Positions 5,341-5,569 of a stretch of DNA of 5,569 bases are shown one piece after another; within the stretch, counting starts at the first letter, position 1, and every line of letters starts with the position of its first letter. Position numbers and translations under genes: made by a program. The DNA lies in NCBI GenBank assembly GCA_018666295.1, contig JABIZW010000261.1, positions 1 to 5,569 of the forward strand, read 5' to 3'. The stretch is from Halieaceae bacterium. Lineage in GTDB: Bacteria > Pseudomonadota > Gammaproteobacteria > Pseudomonadales > Halieaceae. Below the pieces are notes generated by a model. The model made no database searches. It saw only the letters and a program-made list of their open reading frames with translations, and was not told the DNA's origin.

Positions 5341-5569
5341 ATGTTATTTGCCGTACGAACAATGCTCGACCTTCAAGATCGAATGAACACGAAAGTGCAT
5401 CCTGAGTGGAGAGAGCAAGGGTTTGAGTGGTACCGCGCTGCATGGATCGAATGTGCGGAATTAATGGACCACGCCGGCTACAAGTGGTGGAAACACGCCG
5501 ATCCAGATCTTGAGCAGATTCAGCTTGAAGTCGTTGATATATGGCACTTTGGAATGAGTGCATTGTTAG
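5341..5569 (+). CDS. Dimeric (all-alpha) dUTP diphosphatase, N-terminal part; right edge cuts the gene
   Basis: 76 complete codons are visible. They closely match the N-terminal half of the dimeric dUTPase family (dUTPase_2, all-alpha NTP pyrophosphatase superfamily), which converts dUTP to dUMP and pyrophosphate to keep uracil out of DNA and supply dUMP for dTTP synthesis. Key features are MLDLQDRMNTKVHP (residues 8-21), the helix WIECAELMDH with Glu37 and Glu40, GYKWWK (46-51), and LEVVDIWHFG with Glu63 and Asp66. The E-x2-E and E-x2-D pairs are the magnesium-binding signature. The catalytic half past residue 76 lies outside the window. The ATG at 5341 has a modest AGGA 9 nt upstream; Met8 (5362) is an alternative start. 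The family is unrelated to the trimeric beta-fold Dut enzyme. No operon partner is visible. Confidence 0.88.
   Translation, partial: MLFAVRTMLDLQDRMNTKVHPEWREQGFEWYRAAWIECAELMDHAGYKWWKHADPDLEQIQLEVVDIWHFGMSALL

Noticed and set aside
5309..5563. 84-codon minus-strand frame opposite the dUTPase start
   Set aside because: The plus-strand frame has unmistakable dimeric dUTPase motifs; the antisense frame has none.

Overview
This 5.6 kb window looks like chromosomal DNA from a marine gammaproteobacterium, possibly of the Halieaceae (OM60/NOR5) type. The lineage is inferred from gene content and composition (outer-membrane lipoproteins, a large secreted multi-domain protease, moderately GC-rich coding DNA); no rRNA or other marker gene is present. 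I see no RNA gene, IS element, CRISPR array or phage gene.

Layout: (1) 1-353, minus strand: an almost complete small glycine-zipper outer-membrane lipoprotein, cut by the left edge. (2) 354-521: a divergent intergenic region with a fair -10 box for the lipoprotein and a weaker promoter candidate for the next gene. (3) 522-4529, plus strand: a 1335-residue secreted metzincin-type metalloprotease (reprolysin-like, M12B-type). It has a signal peptide, propeptide, catalytic domain (HELGH...H plus Met-turn), Ig-like domains, an FN3 domain that appears interrupted by a proprotein-convertase P-domain, four indel-free 83-residue beta repeats, and a terminal beta domain with an EF-hand-like loop. (4) 4543-4803, plus strand: an 86-residue lipoprotein with a Gly7/Pro-rich linker and only about 40 residues after it; its ribosome binding site overlaps the protease stop codon. 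(5) 4803-4840: a probable terminator that overlaps the end of the convergent gene. (6) 4829-5260, minus strand: a PaaI-like hotdog thioesterase. (7) 5341-5569, plus strand: the N-terminal part of a dimeric, all-alpha dUTPase, cut by the right edge.

The part most worth following is the protease-lipoprotein pair. The protease ends abruptly after a beta domain that, as I remember related domains, usually continues beyond the 'YEL' point. The tiny lipoprotein consists of a membrane anchor, a flexible linker and a short beta-rich tail that resembles such a continuation. I infer that they may form a two-gene, translationally coupled unit in which the lipoprotein tail docks with the protease C-terminus and holds it on the cell surface, in place of the missing C-terminal sorting signal. 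This is untested. The thioesterase and dUTPase are ordinary housekeeping-type genes with no visible link to the pair.
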